A DNA stretch of 40,234 nucleotides from Candidatus Parabeggiatoa sp. nov. 3 (GTDB lineage Bacteria; Pseudomonadota; Gammaproteobacteria; Beggiatoales; Beggiatoaceae), in contig QNEL01000008.1 of NCBI GenBank assembly GCA_003645185.1, forward strand, positions 1-40,234, written 5' to 3'. The notes under the pieces are model-generated. The model was not told the DNA's origin. It saw only the letters and a list, made by a program, of their open reading frames with translations, and ran no database searches. Positions 10,322-18,120 of the stretch are shown here, piece by piece; position 1 is the first letter of the stretch; each line of letters opens with the position of its first letter. The translations under genes were made by a program, and so were the position numbers.

Positions 10322-10404
10322 TTTCACGCGGGAAGGCTAAAGTACAGCTTCGCTACACAACGCGCTTCAAGAAGTATTTCGCGATAAAAACTTCTTAAGT
10401 GAAA
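10322..10404. repeat. TTTCAC...GTGAAA element, 83 bp
   Basis: It begins TTTCACGCGGGAAGGCTAAA, ends TTAAGTGAAA, and contains AAGTATTTCGCGATAAAAACT. It is closely related to 3979-4062 over most of its length. Non-coding. Confidence 0.7.
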
Positions 10405-10449
10405 AAGAAAACTGATTTTCAAGCAAAAGTTGAGGCAAACAAAAACTTT

Positions 10450-10494
10450 ATTTCACTTAACAAGTTTCGCTTCGCGAAACTTGTTAAGTGAAAT
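10450..10494. repeat. 45-nt perfect palindrome (21-bp arms, TTC centre)
   Basis: The arms run from ATTTCACTTAACAAG to the centre GTTTCGC-TTC-GCGAAAC and back with no mismatch. It has the same size and centre as the palindrome at 7535-7579 but different outer arms. Confidence 0.85.
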
Positions 10495-10761
10495 CCTGAA
10501 AAGGTGGTAAGGAGTAGCCCATGCAACTTAGCTTAAAAAGAAAAAATTAAAAAATACACGATAAAAATCAATCACTTAGCTTCAAGGCATAACGCTTATC
10601 TATGCATAATGACTATAATGTTTTTCAACAATGACATGCCTTATTAAAAAAAATAAAATCTGGCGTTGATACATCTACCCATTTTTTATAATGCTTTGTC
10701 GTTAAGTACTTTGAATAATTAGGATAAACGAATTGCCCTTTTGGGTAAATGAGAATAATGT

Positions 10762-10911
10762 ATTTAGCTTCGCTGGCCTTCGGCTCACGCAAAAGTTTTG
10801 CGCGCAAAACTGTATTTCACATTTCACGCTAAAGCTTCGCTCCGCGAAGCTTTAGCGTGAAATAAAGTTGCGCGCAACTTTTGCGTGAGCCGAAGGCCAG
10901 CGAAGCTAAAT
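10762..10911. repeat. 150-nt nested palindrome
   Basis: The outer arms 10762-10797 and 10876-10911 are a perfect 36-bp inverted repeat starting ATTTAGCTTCGCTGGCC. Inside lie GCGCGC-centred arms (AGTTTTGCGCGCAAAACT and AGTTGCGCGCAACTT) and, innermost, a perfect 43-nt palindrome at 10821-10863 beginning ATTTCACGCTAAAG. The structure looks like one palindromic element placed in the centre of another. Confidence 0.85.
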
Positions 10912-11102
10912 GTGAAATATTGATTTGCAACCCTTAGAATCGAAACAACAAACGTATGGCTTTTTATCGAAAATCAATCTTAATTCGTTTATCTAAACGT
11001 TGATCTCAACTCAATTTGAAGTCAGTTGGTGAATTAAATAAAACATTTTAGATATAGTCTTTCATATCATTACGGCAAAAGGGCAATCCACGGCGTAAGC
11101 CC

Positions 11103-11406
11103 TGAAATTATTGTTCTGAAGGGGGCTGCGATAAATCGTGCCATGCCGCTTTTCACGCGCGCGGTGAAGCGCAGCGAAACTACGCGCGTGAAACACAGTT
11201 TAGTTGCCCAAGTTGCCCAAGTTGCCCAAAAAAAGCCTATAAAACCTATAAAATTATTTTTTGAACAAAACTATATTTCAGGATTTCACGCGTGAAATAA
11301 AGTTTTTGCCTGAAATATTGAACATTTCACTACTGTCAGTTTTTATCGCGAAATACTTTTTAAGTGAAACACTGTTCATGCCCGTTTTGAGTTTGACTGG
11401 TATTAA
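11103..11406. repeat. Dispersed repeat G, copy 2
   Basis: It is the counterpart of 7481-7743. It carries its own palindrome at about 11146-11192 (ends TTTCACGCGCG and CGCGCGTGAAA), a minimal ATTTCACGCGTGAAAT at about 11279-11297, and a further TTTCACTAC...GTGAAA element at about 11327-11369 that is inverted relative to 3979-4062. Confidence 0.7.
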
Positions 11407-11416
11407 AATATCTAAT

Positions 11417-11514
11417 GAGCCTCTTGCAAAACTATAAAGCATAAACGATAAAACAAGGTGATGCCATGTAAGTCTTTGATTTGTAGTTGCACATTGGCGT
11501 TTTGCAAGTCCCTC
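11417..11514. mobile_element. MITE family D, copy 1 (98 bp)
   Basis: The left end GAGCCTCTTGCAAAAC and the inverted right end GAGGGACTTGCAAAAC form imperfect terminal repeats. TAAT flanks both sides as a possible target duplication. The internal GCATAAACGA and ATGTAAGTC.TTGATTT blocks recur in the copy at 11659-11768. Confidence 0.6.
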
Positions 11515-11658
11515 TAATAGCAGATTATTTTGAGTCTCGCTTTATCAAAAAATGAGCCCTTTTTAAAAATTTTTGTGTACACACTTTCAAATAGGCAAAC
11601 AATTGAAGTATCGAATAGAACGCCGATTCAATTGATGCTCATCAATTAACACTAATAA

Positions 11659-11768
11659 GAGCATCGATCAAAACTCTGGGCATAAACGAGAAATCAATGA
11701 CTTACATGTCATTAGGTACTCGTAAGTTATTGATTTATGGTTGGGCGTTTCCGTTTTGCAAGAGCCTT
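11659..11768. mobile_element. MITE family D, copy 2 (diverged)
   Basis: It starts GAGCATCGATCAAAAC and ends GTTTTGCAAGAGCCTT, with internal GGCATAAACGAGAAATCA like copy 1. The left end has decayed. A 61-codon open frame crosses it but has no protein-like character. Confidence 0.5.
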
Positions 11769-12042
11769 ATAATAAAATCAGCATTCGAGGCAAAAGTTTT
11801 TGCACGCAAAAACGCATTGAAGAAAAATCGTCAAATCTTTATCGATAATTCAATTTGCTCTATTATAACGACTCGAATCTGACACTAATTTAAAAAGCTG
11901 GTTTTTTACAATACCTTCTCCAATTATATAACATTTCACATTTCACGCCGCGCACTACAGCTTCGCGAGACTTTTGCGTGAATTTCAGTTTTTGCGCGCA
12001 AAAACTTATTAAGTGAAATGTGAAAAATTGTTTTTGAACTCA

Positions 12043-12113
12043 ATTTCACGCTAAAGTTTCGCTTCGCGAAACTTCACGCTAAAGTTTCGCTTCGCGAAAC
12101 TTTAGCGTGAAAT
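12043..12113. repeat. 71-nt compound palindrome
   Basis: A partial hairpin, ATTTCACGCTAAAG to GCGAAACT, is followed by a full hairpin ending CTTTAGCGTGAAAT; both have the centre GTTTCGC-TTC-GCGAAAC. The same architecture and exact length occur at 33863-33933, with a paired base change in the stem. Confidence 0.85.
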
Positions 12114-12624
12114 ATAGTTACGGTGTCTATTCAAACACTTAAAAATCTGAATTTTAAAATCAATAAGTTATGAATTAAAATCGTGCAGCGCGAAAACCGG
12201 AGCCTATTTATTAATTTCACACAAAAGTGGCGTGCAACTTTATTTATTTCACGCGCGCGGTGAAGCGCAGCGAAACTACGCGCGTTTTTTTGCGCGCAAA
12301 AACTTATTAAGTGAAATGGAGAATAAGGACTCATGCGCCTTTCGCGCTGGCAAGCAAAAATAACGTCGTCTCAACGCACGGCTGTGCGTCTCTACTAACA
12401 ATATAATAACCACATCAAATTGATATAATTTGGCGAATGTATTGTTTTTTAATAAATAATTAAAAAAGAGTTTGTGACATTATAAATTAAATGGTGTTTG
12501 AGCTTAACCCTTGTTTTAGTATAACTGCTGAACAGCCCTTTGAAAAAAGAACTCAAGTTTGCTTATAATGATTTGTTTATTATTGAGGCAAAAAAAATTC
12601 TTTGAGTATGTGTCAAAAAATGTC

Positions 12625-12652
12625 TTGACTTTAAACTTCATTGAATTATTAT
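12625..12652 (+). promoter_or_regulatory. Possible sigma-70 promoter for dsrA
   Basis: TTGACT at 12625-12630 and TATTAT at 12647-12652 are 16 bp apart, in an AT-rich stretch about 300 bp before dsrA. Overlapping -10 alternatives (TATATT at 12650) exist. Inferred from sequence only. Confidence 0.4.
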
Positions 12653-12676
12653 ATTAGGATATATTGATTTACAGAA

Positions 12677-12837
12677 CGATGCGCCCAACAAAAACCGAAC
12701 CCTAGAAATACTATAAATATTCAATTTAATTATATAGTCCCTTTAACTTAATCGCTATAAAACAAATTCTTATTTTAAAGGAAAACCATACATTTGTAAG
12801 TGTTTTAGGCAATCGATGCGTCCGACAAAAACAGAAC
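12677..12837. promoter_or_regulatory. Pair of 24-bp direct repeats upstream of dsrA
   Basis: 12677-12700 and 12814-12837 share 21 of 24 bases, beginning CGATGCG and ending GAAC, and are 137 bp apart. They lie between the possible promoter and the dsrA start, where a regulator could bind. No known operator is recognised. Confidence 0.4.
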
Positions 12838-12952
12838 AATACGGTACTTATGCTTGTAAGTGCCTGATGCAGTGTTTAGCTGAACCTGCTAGAAAATTTT
12901 TACCCAAAATTTTTACCCAAAATTTATTATTTTACGAAAGGAGTTAGTACAA

Positions 12953-14212
12953 ATGAGTAAATCAATGCACGAAACCCCGATGCTTGATCAACTGGAAAGC
13001 GGCCCTTGGCCAAGCTTTGTCACGGGACTGAAACGTCTAGCCAAAGATGAGGGCAAGCCATATCAAAACCTAATGATTGATCTGTTAGGGCAATTGGAAC
13101 ATTCCTATAAAACCCGCAAAGGTTATTGGAAAGGTGGTACATTGGGTGTCATTGGTTATGGTGGTGGTGTTATTCCACGCTTTTCTGAGGTAGCGGACAA
13201 ATATCCCGAATCCAAAGAATTTCATACCTTGCGGATCCAACCACCAGCCGGTATGCATTACGATACCAAACTGCTGCGCCAAATCTGTGATATTTGGGAA
13301 GAACATGGTTCGGGGTTAATCGCCTTTCATGGACAAAGTGGCGATATCATGTTGCAAGGTGCAACAACCAAACAGGTTCAAGAGGCTTTTGATGCCATAA
13401 ACGAGATTGGCTTTGACATGGGCGGTGCCGGGCCGGCTGTGCGGACAGGGATGTCGTGTGTGGGTGCAGCTCGTTGCGAACAATCTTGCGCCAATGAACA
13501 AAAAGTACTACGCATGTTGGTAAACAATTTCTTGGATGACATGCATCGTCCAGCCTTACCTTATAAATTTAAATTTAAGGTATCTGGTTGCCCCAACGAT
13601 TGCATGAATTCAATCGAAAGATCAGACATGGCCATCATTGGTACTTGGCGCGACGACATGAAAGTCGCTCAAGAAGAAGTCAAAAGGTTTGTCGCATCGA
13701 AAGGGCGCAAATACGTGATTGATAACGTGGTAACTCGTTGCCCAACCCATGCTTTGTCGCTCAATGATGACGACACTTTAGCGGTTGATAATCGCAATTG
13801 TGTGCGCTGTATGCACTGCATTAACGTGATGACCACTGCTTTGTCGCCGGGTGATGATAAAGGGGTGACCGTTCTTATGGGCGGCAAACGTACCTTGAAA
13901 ATTGGTGATTTAATGGGTACAGTGGTTGTGCCGTTTATGAAACTGGAAACAGAGGAAGATTACGAACGGCTGAAGGAGATTGCCGAAAAGACGATTGACT
14001 TTTTCGCCGAAAATGCGTTAGAACATGAACGCACCGGGGAAATGATTGAACGTATTGGTTTACCCAACTTCCTTGAAGGGATTGGCTTGGAAGTTGATCC
14101 CAATATGGTGTCAGAACCGCGTCGAAGCTCTTACGTCAAAATAGATACTTGGGATGAAGAGGCCCAGAAGTGGTTTGATCGTCAAGCAGAAGAAAAAAGA
14201 TTGGCGGCCTAA
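12953..14212 (+). CDS. dsrA: Reverse-type dissimilatory sulfite reductase subunit alpha DsrA
   Basis: The 419-residue cytoplasmic subunit forms the siroheme enzyme with DsrB. In sulfur oxidisers it runs from sulfide or bound sulfur toward sulfite. Siroheme/[4Fe-4S] ligands are visible as Cys169, Cys175 (C-x5-C), Cys213 and Cys217 (CPNDC). A ferredoxin insert has Cys263, Cys283, Cys286 and Cys289 (CVRCMHC). The start follows AAAGGAG at good spacing. The neighbouring dsrE, dsrF and dsrH genes mark the oxidative type, because reductive dsr clusters lack them. The gene is uninterrupted here, which is worth noting because a group I intron in dsrA has been described in Candidatus Thiomargarita nelsonii. 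Unusually, 715 bp separate it from dsrB. Confidence 0.97.
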   Translation: MSKSMHETPMLDQLESGPWPSFVTGLKRLAKDEGKPYQNLMIDLLGQLEHSYKTRKGYWKGGTLGVIGYGGGVIPRFSEVADKYPESKEFHTLRIQPPAGMHYDTKLLRQICDIWEEHGSGLIAFHGQSGDIMLQGATTKQVQEAFDAINEIGFDMGGAGPAVRTGMSCVGAARCEQSCANEQKVLRMLVNNFLDDMHRPALPYKFKFKVSGCPNDCMNSIERSDMAIIGTWRDDMKVAQEEVKRFVASKGRKYVIDNVVTRCPTHALSLNDDDTLAVDNRNCVRCMHCINVMTTALSPGDDKGVTVLMGGKRTLKIGDLMGTVVVPFMKLETEEDYERLKEIAEKTIDFFAENALEHERTGEMIERIGLPNFLEGIGLEVDPNMVSEPRRSSYVKIDTWDEEAQKWFDRQAEEKRLAA

Positions 14213-14398
14213 TTCATAACCAGAGAGTTGCCTTGCCATCCCCCTTGGGGGCTACTCTATGCCCATAATTATTTAACCCTATATTTTTAAGATCGGTTCA
14301 AAAGTCAAATTCATGAACGGTTTAAAAATCCATAAGTGATTGATTCTTTCAGCGAATTGTGTGCATAGAGTCGTTTTTTTGGGGGGGTGGTGGTTTAA

Positions 14399-14575
14399 AA
14401 TAGTTCGCGATTTAAATGCGGCCAGAAATATTGAACGAGAAGGTCTGAGAGTTCTCGCATCTTAACGAGTTGATTTAAGTACTGGAGGCTAACCAGGAAC
14501 TTATACGCACGGGGACAAGACGGCTCTGTTTTTGGAAATTCCAAAAGCAACCGGCTTGGTTGAATCGTGAACTTA
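14399..14575 (+). pseudogene. Decayed C-terminal remnant of an IS200/IS605-type TnpB
   Basis: In one frame the DNA reads IVRDLNAARNIEREGLRVLAS, then a stop, then LSTGG, a stop, and PGTYTHGDKTAL...TGLVES. The DRDxNAARNI block with a following TGGxPGTYxxGD and LVES tail is the characteristic C-terminus of TnpB (IS605 OrfB, the ancestor of Cas12 nucleases). Stops at 14462, 14489, 14567 and 14573 show it is dead. The N-terminal part is gone. It lies in the 715-bp gap between dsrA and dsrB. The remaining gap has only weak features, for example a hairpin near 14732-14755 (GGCTATCGA against TCGGTAGCC) and GTTAAC repeated at 14818-14835. Confidence 0.8.
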
Positions 14576-14927
14576 GTCGTGATCACTTTTGTTCACAAAT
14601 TAGATAGCAGCATTCATTGTTCTTTCGCTTGCCGGTATCAGGTTCAGTCCTCAATGTCGTGACTTAAAAAACCTGAAGACTTATTAACAATCTATCAATT
14701 TTGCGAGAACCAAGCAATATCAGATTGTACAAAGCGGCTATCGATAATTTTCGGTAGCCTTTGGTAGATAGGCGGCTTCAAAGCCACTTCGTTTCACCCA
14801 CTTGATGGAGTGCTATTGTTAACGTTTGTTAACGAGAAATGAATCGGATAAGATATTTTCCAGTGAACTCATTGCTGGCTTTTCTTTATCACTATATTAT
14901 AATATTAGGCTATTTTAGGAGGTTGTT

Positions 14928-15995
14928 ATGCCACCACGGATGCCCATAGAAAGCGGCGTACCGGATCCTTTCCAGTATATGCACCCAGTGATGACGAAAA
15001 ATTACGGTGCTTGGAAATACCATGAACGTCCTCGTCCTGGGGTATTGTGCCACACAGCGAAAAGTGGCGATAAAATTTGGACGGTGCGTGCTGGGACTCA
15101 GCGGCAAATGGATCTTTATACCATTCGTCAATTGTGTGATATTGCGGATAATTACGCTGATGGTTATGTTCGCTTTACCATTCGTAGCAACATTGAATTT
15201 ATGGTTGCAGAAGAGGGTAAAGTACAGCAGCTGGTTGAGAAATTGGTAGAAGAAGGTTTCCCAGTTGGTGGGACTGGCCCTTCCGTGACAATGATTGCCC
15301 ATACCCAGGGTTGGTTGCATTGTGATATTCCCGCTAGCGATGCGTCTGGTGTGGTGAAGTCGCTGATGGATGAATTGCACGAAGAATTTATTCGTGAAGA
15401 TATGCCCAATCGTGTCCATATCACCACATCTTGTTGTCAAATTAACTGTGGTGGGCAAGGCGATATTGCTATTAATATCCAACACACTAAGCCACCTAAG
15501 ATTAACCATGATTTGGTTGCCAACGTGTGTGAACGTCCCTCCGTTGTGGCACGGTGTCCTGTTGCGGCTATCCGCCCGGCATTGGTGAATGGCAAACCTT
15601 CACTAGAAGTGGACGAAAAGAAATGTATTTGTTGTGGTGCCTGTTATCCTCCTTGTCCACCCATGCAAATTAATGATCCAGAACATTCCAAGCTGGCCAT
15701 TTGGGTTGGTGGAAATCACTCCAATGCCCGTAGTAAACCGACGTTTCAAAAATTGGTTGCAGCTGGCATTCCTAACAATCCACCCCGTTGGCCTGAAGCA
15801 GCCGCGATTGTGAAGAAAATTCTGAACGTCTACAAGAAAGATGCCAGAGATTGGGAACGTTTATCGGACTGGGTGGAACGAATTGGCTGGCCTCGTTTCT
15901 TTGAGTTAACCGAATTGCCATTTACAAAATTCCATATTGACAATTGGCGGGGCTCACGTCGCAGCTTGAATGCTTCTACACATATCCGCTTTTAA
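14928..15995 (+). CDS. dsrB: Reverse-type dissimilatory sulfite reductase subunit beta DsrB
   Basis: The 355-residue partner of DsrA forms the alpha2-beta2 reductase. The second siroheme-site cysteines are in TTSCCQINCGG (Cys169, Cys170, Cys174), with Cys132 in LHCDIP and Cys210 in VVARCP. A ferredoxin domain follows with CICCGACYPPC (residues 233-243). AGGAGG lies just upstream of the ATG. Length and motifs are normal. Because the gap from dsrA holds mobile-element debris, it is unclear whether dsrA and dsrB still share one transcript. Downstream are a heptamer repeat, a palindrome and a dispersed repeat before dsrE. Confidence 0.97.
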   Translation: MPPRMPIESGVPDPFQYMHPVMTKNYGAWKYHERPRPGVLCHTAKSGDKIWTVRAGTQRQMDLYTIRQLCDIADNYADGYVRFTIRSNIEFMVAEEGKVQQLVEKLVEEGFPVGGTGPSVTMIAHTQGWLHCDIPASDASGVVKSLMDELHEEFIREDMPNRVHITTSCCQINCGGQGDIAINIQHTKPPKINHDLVANVCERPSVVARCPVAAIRPALVNGKPSLEVDEKKCICCGACYPPCPPMQINDPEHSKLAIWVGGNHSNARSKPTFQKLVAAGIPNNPPRWPEAAAIVKKILNVYKKDARDWERLSDWVERIGWPRFFELTELPFTKFHIDNWRGSRRSLNASTHIRF

Positions 15996-15996
15996 A

Positions 15997-16034
15997 GGTA
16001 ATCGGTAATGGGTAATAGGTAATAGGTAATGGGT
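15997..16034. repeat. Short tandem heptamer repeat GGTAATN
   Basis: Successive units GGTAATC, GGTAATG, GGTAATA, GGTAATA, GGTAATG start two bases after the dsrB stop. The layout resembles the short tandemly repeated repetitive sequences known in cyanobacteria. Similar heptamers occur at about 679-700, 3889-3913 and 28000-28028. Confidence 0.75.
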
Positions 16035-16048
16035 GAAAAAAAACAACT

Positions 16049-16088
16049 TTCGCTGCAAAAGTTTTGCGCGCAAAACTTTTGCAGCGAA
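16049..16088. repeat. 40-nt perfect palindrome
   Basis: It has 20-bp arms starting TTCGCTGCAAAAG with centre TTTTGCGCGCAAAA. Same length and core as 4225-4264, with different outer bases that still pair. Confidence 0.85.
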
Positions 16089-16100
16089 GACGATTTGATT

Positions 16101-16184
16101 TATACTGTCCACCACTTGAGCTTTTAGACAACGGCTTGGCTATTAGAATTAAATAATAGCGACCTTATCACAATGCTAAGTATA
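16101..16184. mobile_element. Dispersed repeat F, uninterrupted copy (84 bp)
   Basis: It begins TATACTGTCC and ends CTAAGTATA, with blocks ACTTGAGCTTTTAGACAAC and TAATAGCGACCTTAT shared with 25025-25168. The TATACT/AGTATA ends suggest a small TA-inserting MITE. It lies about 150 bp upstream of dsrE; no promoter within it is clear. Confidence 0.6.
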
Positions 16185-16336
16185 ATAATATGTCATGAAT
16201 TTGGCATCAGTTTCTTGTTTAACAGAAAGTAAAATGTCATAGAATGAATTTAGTTTGTAATAATGACGCTTAACGACACCGATTATCAATTACCAATTGC
16301 TCTGAGCGAAGGTGACAAACAGAGGAAATCTATAGA

Positions 16337-16729
16337 ATGAAGTTTGCAATTTTGGTCAATGAAGGCCCTTATCAACATCAAGCTTCTGATTCTGCGTATC
16401 AATTTACCAAAGCCGCTTTGGAAAAAGGCCATGACATTTTTCGTGTGTTTTTCTATCACGACGGTGTTAATAATGGATCGCGTTTGACAGTTCCTCCCCA
16501 AGATGATCGTCATATTGTCAATCGCTGGTCAGAATTAGCTAAAGAGCATAGCCTTGATTTGGTGTTATGTATAGCGGCGGCACAACGGCGCGGGATGTTG
16601 GATGAGAATGAAGCTAAGCGTCAAGGCAAAGATGCTAATAATATTGCTTCAGGATTTCGCATTTCTGGTTTAGGCCAACTGATTGAAGCAGGCATACAAT
16701 CAGAACGCTTGATGGTATTTGGAGACTAA
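16337..16729 (+). CDS. dsrE: Sulfur-relay protein DsrE
   Basis: The 130-residue DsrE/TusD-family protein is part of the cytoplasmic DsrE2F2H2 hexamer that accepts persulfide sulfur and passes it to DsrC. The active cysteine is at position 78 (VLCIAAAQRRGM), the same position as in Allochromatium vinosum DsrE. The C-terminal FRISGLGQLIEAG block is typical. AGAGGAAAT precedes the start. dsrF follows after 21 bp and dsrH 8 bp after that, so the three form a tight transcription unit. Presence of dsrEFH separates sulfur oxidisers from sulfate reducers. Confidence 0.95.
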   Translation: MKFAILVNEGPYQHQASDSAYQFTKAALEKGHDIFRVFFYHDGVNNGSRLTVPPQDDRHIVNRWSELAKEHSLDLVLCIAAAQRRGMLDENEAKRQGKDANNIASGFRISGLGQLIEAGIQSERLMVFGD

Positions 16730-16750
16730 CAGTAGAATGGAGATGAGATA

Positions 16751-17134
16751 ATGGAAGAGGAAGGTGTAGTCAAAAAATTCCTGTATTTGAACCGCAAAGC
16801 GCCTTATGGCACCATCTATGCGTTAGAGTCATTAGAAGTGGTGCTGATTGGAGCAGCATTTGAGCAAGATGTTAGTTTGGCCTTTATTGATGATGGGGTT
16901 TATCAACTCAAGAAAGATCAGAAAACCTCAGTCAATGATGGCATAGGGGTCAAAAATTTTTCTAAGACTTACGGTGCGCTTGAAGGCTACGACGTTGAGA
17001 AGCTCTATGTCGATAAGAAGTCGATGGAAGAACGGGGGCTTTCGGAAGAAGATTTAATTGTGCCGGTGGAAGTGTTAAACGACACGCAAATGGCAGAATT
17101 AATGGATCAACAAGAAGTGATCTTCAGTTTTTAA
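16751..17134 (+). CDS. dsrF: Sulfur-relay protein DsrF
   Basis: The 127-residue DsrF/TusC-family subunit shows the family segments FLYLNRKAPYGTIYALESLEV and VSLAFIDDGVYQL (the first is close to the A. vinosum form). It has no cysteine, as is normal: DsrF is structural in the DsrEFH hexamer rather than a sulfur carrier. The start lies 21 bp after dsrE. The ATG at 16751 is preceded by GGAGATGAGATA. Confidence 0.95.
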   Translation: MEEEGVVKKFLYLNRKAPYGTIYALESLEVVLIGAAFEQDVSLAFIDDGVYQLKKDQKTSVNDGIGVKNFSKTYGALEGYDVEKLYVDKKSMEERGLSEEDLIVPVEVLNDTQMAELMDQQEVIFSF

Positions 17135-17142
17135 GCGAGGGA

Positions 17143-17451
17143 ATGGGCATGTTACATACTGTGAATAAATCGCCGTTTGATAGAAATTCGTTGGAAAGTT
17201 GTTTGCGTTTCGCTCGTGAAGGGCATAGCATTTTGTTGTTTGAAGATGGTGTTTACGGCGCACTCAAAGGGACACGTTTTGAAACGCTTGTCAAAGAGGC
17301 ATTGAAAAGCTGCACTATTTGTGTTTTAGTCCCAGACCTCGAAGCGCGTGGCATGCGAGAGGATAAGGTCATTGAAGGCATAAAGTCTACTAATTATGCT
17401 GATTTTGTGGATATGGCCGTTGAAAATAAGCAGGTACAAGCTTGGCTATAA
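17143..17451 (+). CDS. dsrH: Sulfur-relay protein DsrH
   Basis: The 102-residue DsrH/TusB-family subunit has its conserved cysteine at position 20 (LESCLRFAREG), followed by LLFEDGVYGA. The C-terminus VQAWL is typical. Translation could start at Met1 or Met3 (MLHTVNKS); the latter corresponds to the usual DsrH start. It is 8 bp from dsrF and closes the dsrEFH unit, with 177 bp before dsrC. Confidence 0.95.
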   Translation: MGMLHTVNKSPFDRNSLESCLRFAREGHSILLFEDGVYGALKGTRFETLVKEALKSCTICVLVPDLEARGMREDKVIEGIKSTNYADFVDMAVENKQVQAWL

Positions 17452-17528
17452 TCAAGCATCTGCTTTACAATAGAGGCTTGATCTATCAAGCACTGTTCTA
17501 AAAATTGTTACACTCATGTTAAACTATC

Positions 17529-17604
17529 TTTCACGCAAAAGTTGAGGCTCACGAAAACTTTTTCAGCGCGTCGCTTCGCTGTACTTTAGCCTTACAGCGT
17601 GAAA
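17529..17604. repeat. TTTCAC...GTGAAA element upstream of dsrC
   Basis: A 76-bp stretch begins TTTCACGCAAAAGTTGAGG and ends CAGCGTGAAA, with an internal GCGTCGCTTCGCTGTA. It belongs to the palindromic family by its ends and ends 25 bp before the dsrC start, so it would lie in the dsrC leader. Confidence 0.55.
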
Positions 17605-17628
17605 ATCTATACAAAGAGGATAATATAA

Positions 17629-17964
17629 ATGGCAAGTATTGAAGTTGAAGGTAAACAAGTTGAAGTCGATGAGGAAGGCTACCTGACTAACCTAGCCGAT
17701 TGGAATGAAGCTATTGCCAAAGTCTTGTCAGAGCAAGACGAGCTGGAACTCACCGATAATCATTGGGAAGTAATTAGATTCCTACGTGAGTACTATGATG
17801 AGTACCAAATTGCACCAGCGGTGCGTGTATTGACCAAGGCGATTGGCAAGAAATTAGGGCCGGAAAAAGGCAACAGCAAGTACTTGTATGAGTTGTTCCC
17901 TTATGGGCCCGCTAAACAGGCTTGCCGTTTTGCCGGTCTTCCAAAACCGACAGGCTGCGTCTAA
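17629..17964 (+). CDS. dsrC: Sulfur-carrier protein DsrC
   Basis: The 111-residue protein carries the substrate of DsrAB as a trisulfide between its two conserved C-terminal cysteines, Cys99 (PAKQACRFAG) and Cys110 (the penultimate residue, KPTGCV). Both are present, so this is a true DsrC rather than a TusE/RspA form. The N-terminal helix and YGPAKQACR block are intact. AGAGGATAAT lies upstream. It is flanked by a palindromic element upstream and a hairpin downstream, which may let it be expressed apart from its neighbours, in line with the high DsrC levels known elsewhere. Confidence 0.97.
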   Translation: MASIEVEGKQVEVDEEGYLTNLADWNEAIAKVLSEQDELELTDNHWEVIRFLREYYDEYQIAPAVRVLTKAIGKKLGPEKGNSKYLYELFPYGPAKQACRFAGLPKPTGCV

Positions 17965-18036
17965 AAACGAAACTATCCCTGAACCTCATCTTCTCCTGAC
18001 GTATGAAGGCTTTCCCTTTTTTGAATATTATCTACA

Positions 18037-18059
18037 ATGCCGCTTTGCAAAAGCGGCAT
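18037..18059 (+). terminator. Hairpin between dsrC and dsrM
   Basis: Perfect 10-bp arms ATGCCGCTTT and AAAGCGGCAT enclose a 3-nt loop. No T-run follows, so a processing or mRNA-stabilising hairpin for dsrC is as likely as a terminator. Confidence 0.5.
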
Positions 18060-18120
18060 GAAATAAAGGGGATTTCTCAGCGAGGGAGAGGATTAGGATA
18101 AGGGTAAAAGGTATGTATTT

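Larger units (their letters stand above)
9812..12952. other. 3.1-kb gene-free, palindrome-rich spacer between phaC and dsrA
   Basis: No open frame here looks like a protein: the candidates of about 60 residues run through palindromes and repeats. The spacer contains elements listed separately: TTTCAC...GTGAAA units, dispersed repeat G copy 2, two MITE-D copies, compound palindromes and the putative dsrA promoter region. A hairpin near 10226-10270 (AATAAACACTAATAA against TTATTAGTTTATC) lies upstream of phaC. Palindromes such as those near 12240-12320 carry the same GCGCGCAAAA cores. Confidence 0.7.

Noticed and set aside
14395-14586. 63-residue minus-strand frame between dsrA and dsrB
   Set aside because: The opposite strand encodes the decayed TnpB; the minus frame is its shadow.
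14910-15509. 199-residue minus-strand frame over dsrB
   Set aside because: dsrB on the other strand is certain; the shadow has no domain and no ribosome site.
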